DNA of 39,802 nucleotides from Chara braunii (taxonomy: Eukaryota > Streptophyta > Charophyceae > Charales > Characeae): positions 3,495,377 to 3,535,178 of the forward strand of contig BFEA01000069.1 of NCBI GenBank assembly GCA_003427395.1. The letters run 5' to 3'. Each line of letters opens with the position of its first letter. Position 1 is the stretch's first letter. Made by a program: the position numbers and the translations under genes. Under the pieces are notes generated by a model. It was not told the DNA's origin. It did not search any database and saw only the letters and a program-made list of their open reading frames with translations. Shown one piece after another: positions 39,003 to 39,802 of the stretch.

Positions 39003-39555
39003 CTGCACACACGAGAGGCACCGGCAGACCACAGCAACAAAAAGAAGAAAGAAAATCAGAAGTCAGATCATCCACACCTCCCTGCAGACACAAGGTGCCC
39101 ACAGACGTCAGAAAGGCAAAACGGAAAAGAAGCATTTAAAGAAAAATGGTTACACTGAGATGACCTTCGAATACGGGAAAGAAAAACACAGGCCAGATCA
39201 TTCATTCCTCCTGCAAGGCTGGACTGCTACCCAAGGGAAGGGGTATTGCTCATAAGGGGTATTTTGCTCATAAGGCATGGACTAAATGGGCAGTCGATCC
39301 CCCGTCCGGAGCAATGCTCGATGCTGTACAGGATCCCCTGGTTGTAAGAAGCGGAAGCGTGCAAACCAACAATCCTGACCTGGAAAAATCGCCGTGGTTG
39401 GCCCGCTCAAAAACTTCGCTCATTGCTACTGCGACCCCCCCCTTCTGGCAGGTAGACCACCCTGTCCTGCATCCATTGTGTGTACCGGAATTATAACCTT
39501 TGGATTGCATCGGGGGGCCCACTGCATAGGGCTCCAGCAGCTGCTTTACTTTGCA
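39003..39555. other. Upstream intron of the kinase gene, no other feature
   Basis: GGGGTATT.TGCTCATAA is duplicated at 39240-39275. No exon or RNA was recognised. Confidence 0.45.
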
Positions 39556-39802
39556 AAGTTGTAGCGGACCTGCCTTCTGTGCATATTGATGTTGTGTTGT
39601 GTCTCGGTCGGGTTTAGGCAGAGCCTTATCGCTGAGACTGCACCTTGACTTTGACTTGCCGCCATTGCCGTTGGAGAAAGAACCAGATTGACGCTTCCCA
39701 ATAGAATGGAGCCTCAGCGAGTCAGCGATAAGGCTCTGCACAGACTGACTAAGACTCAACACATAACACATCAATGCACAGAAGGCAGGTCCACTACAAC
39801 TT
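39556..39802. mobile_element. Long inverted repeat, cut by window end
   Basis: The left arm (39556-~39635: AAGTTGTAGCGGACCTGCCT, TCTGTGCAT.TTGATGT, GCAGAGCCTTATCGCTGA) is inverted in the right arm (~39719-39802) with modest divergence. About 85 bp separate the arms. This is the layout of a foldback or long-TIR MITE. The outer end cannot be seen. Confidence 0.8.

Overview
The window is TE-rich nuclear DNA of a streptophyte, meaning a land plant or charophyte alga. Four things point there: plant-type Ty3/gypsy retrotransposons, one primed by initiator tRNA-Met; three plant-type U6 snRNA retrocopies; a plant Raf-like MAPKKK gene with GT-AG introns; and a retrozyme-like repeat with a type III hammerhead ribozyme, a class known mostly from plants. 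A large, repeat-filled genome of the Chara type would fit, but that is inference. No prokaryotic features are present.

The only confident host gene is on the minus strand and spans most of the right half. Four exons (38953-39002, 34444-34525, 22027-22121, 16863-17004) join in perfect phase. They encode the last 122 residues of a Raf-like protein kinase, from the PEWMAPE motif of subdomain VIII to the stop codon. The introns are 4.4, 12.3 and 5.0 kb, and the 5' part of the gene lies beyond the right edge. Almost everything from 17 to 39 kb is therefore intronic.

Region by region: 1-660 is a decayed, unrecognised coding remnant. 661-6847 is a minus-strand Ty3/gypsy element (element 1) with LTRs, tRNA-iMet PBS and PPT, broken gag and internally deleted pol. 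6.9-16.8 kb holds a U6 retrocopy, three copies of a foldback MITE, several tandem repeats and long stretches with no recognisable gene. 17.0-22.0 kb (last intron) holds compound microsatellites, the hammerhead/retrozyme unit, a probable solo LTR, a fourth MITE and a young U6 retrocopy with a 17-bp target-site duplication. 22.1-34.4 kb (12-kb intron) holds a plus-strand Ty3/gypsy element (element 2, 23.3-32.2 kb), inactivated by stops, frameshifts and a YLDD to YLDN change, then a tRNA-derived retroposon with a 16-bp target-site duplication. 34.5-38.9 kb holds tRNA-like Pol III units, a fifth MITE and a third U6 copy. The window ends in a long inverted repeat.

The most interesting items are the hammerhead ribozyme pair, the foldback MITE family (one copy inserted in a tandem repeat whose sister units preserve the empty site), and the kinase gene scattered through giant TE-laden introns. 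Exact 95-bp duplications around single Ns look like short-read assembly joins, not biology.
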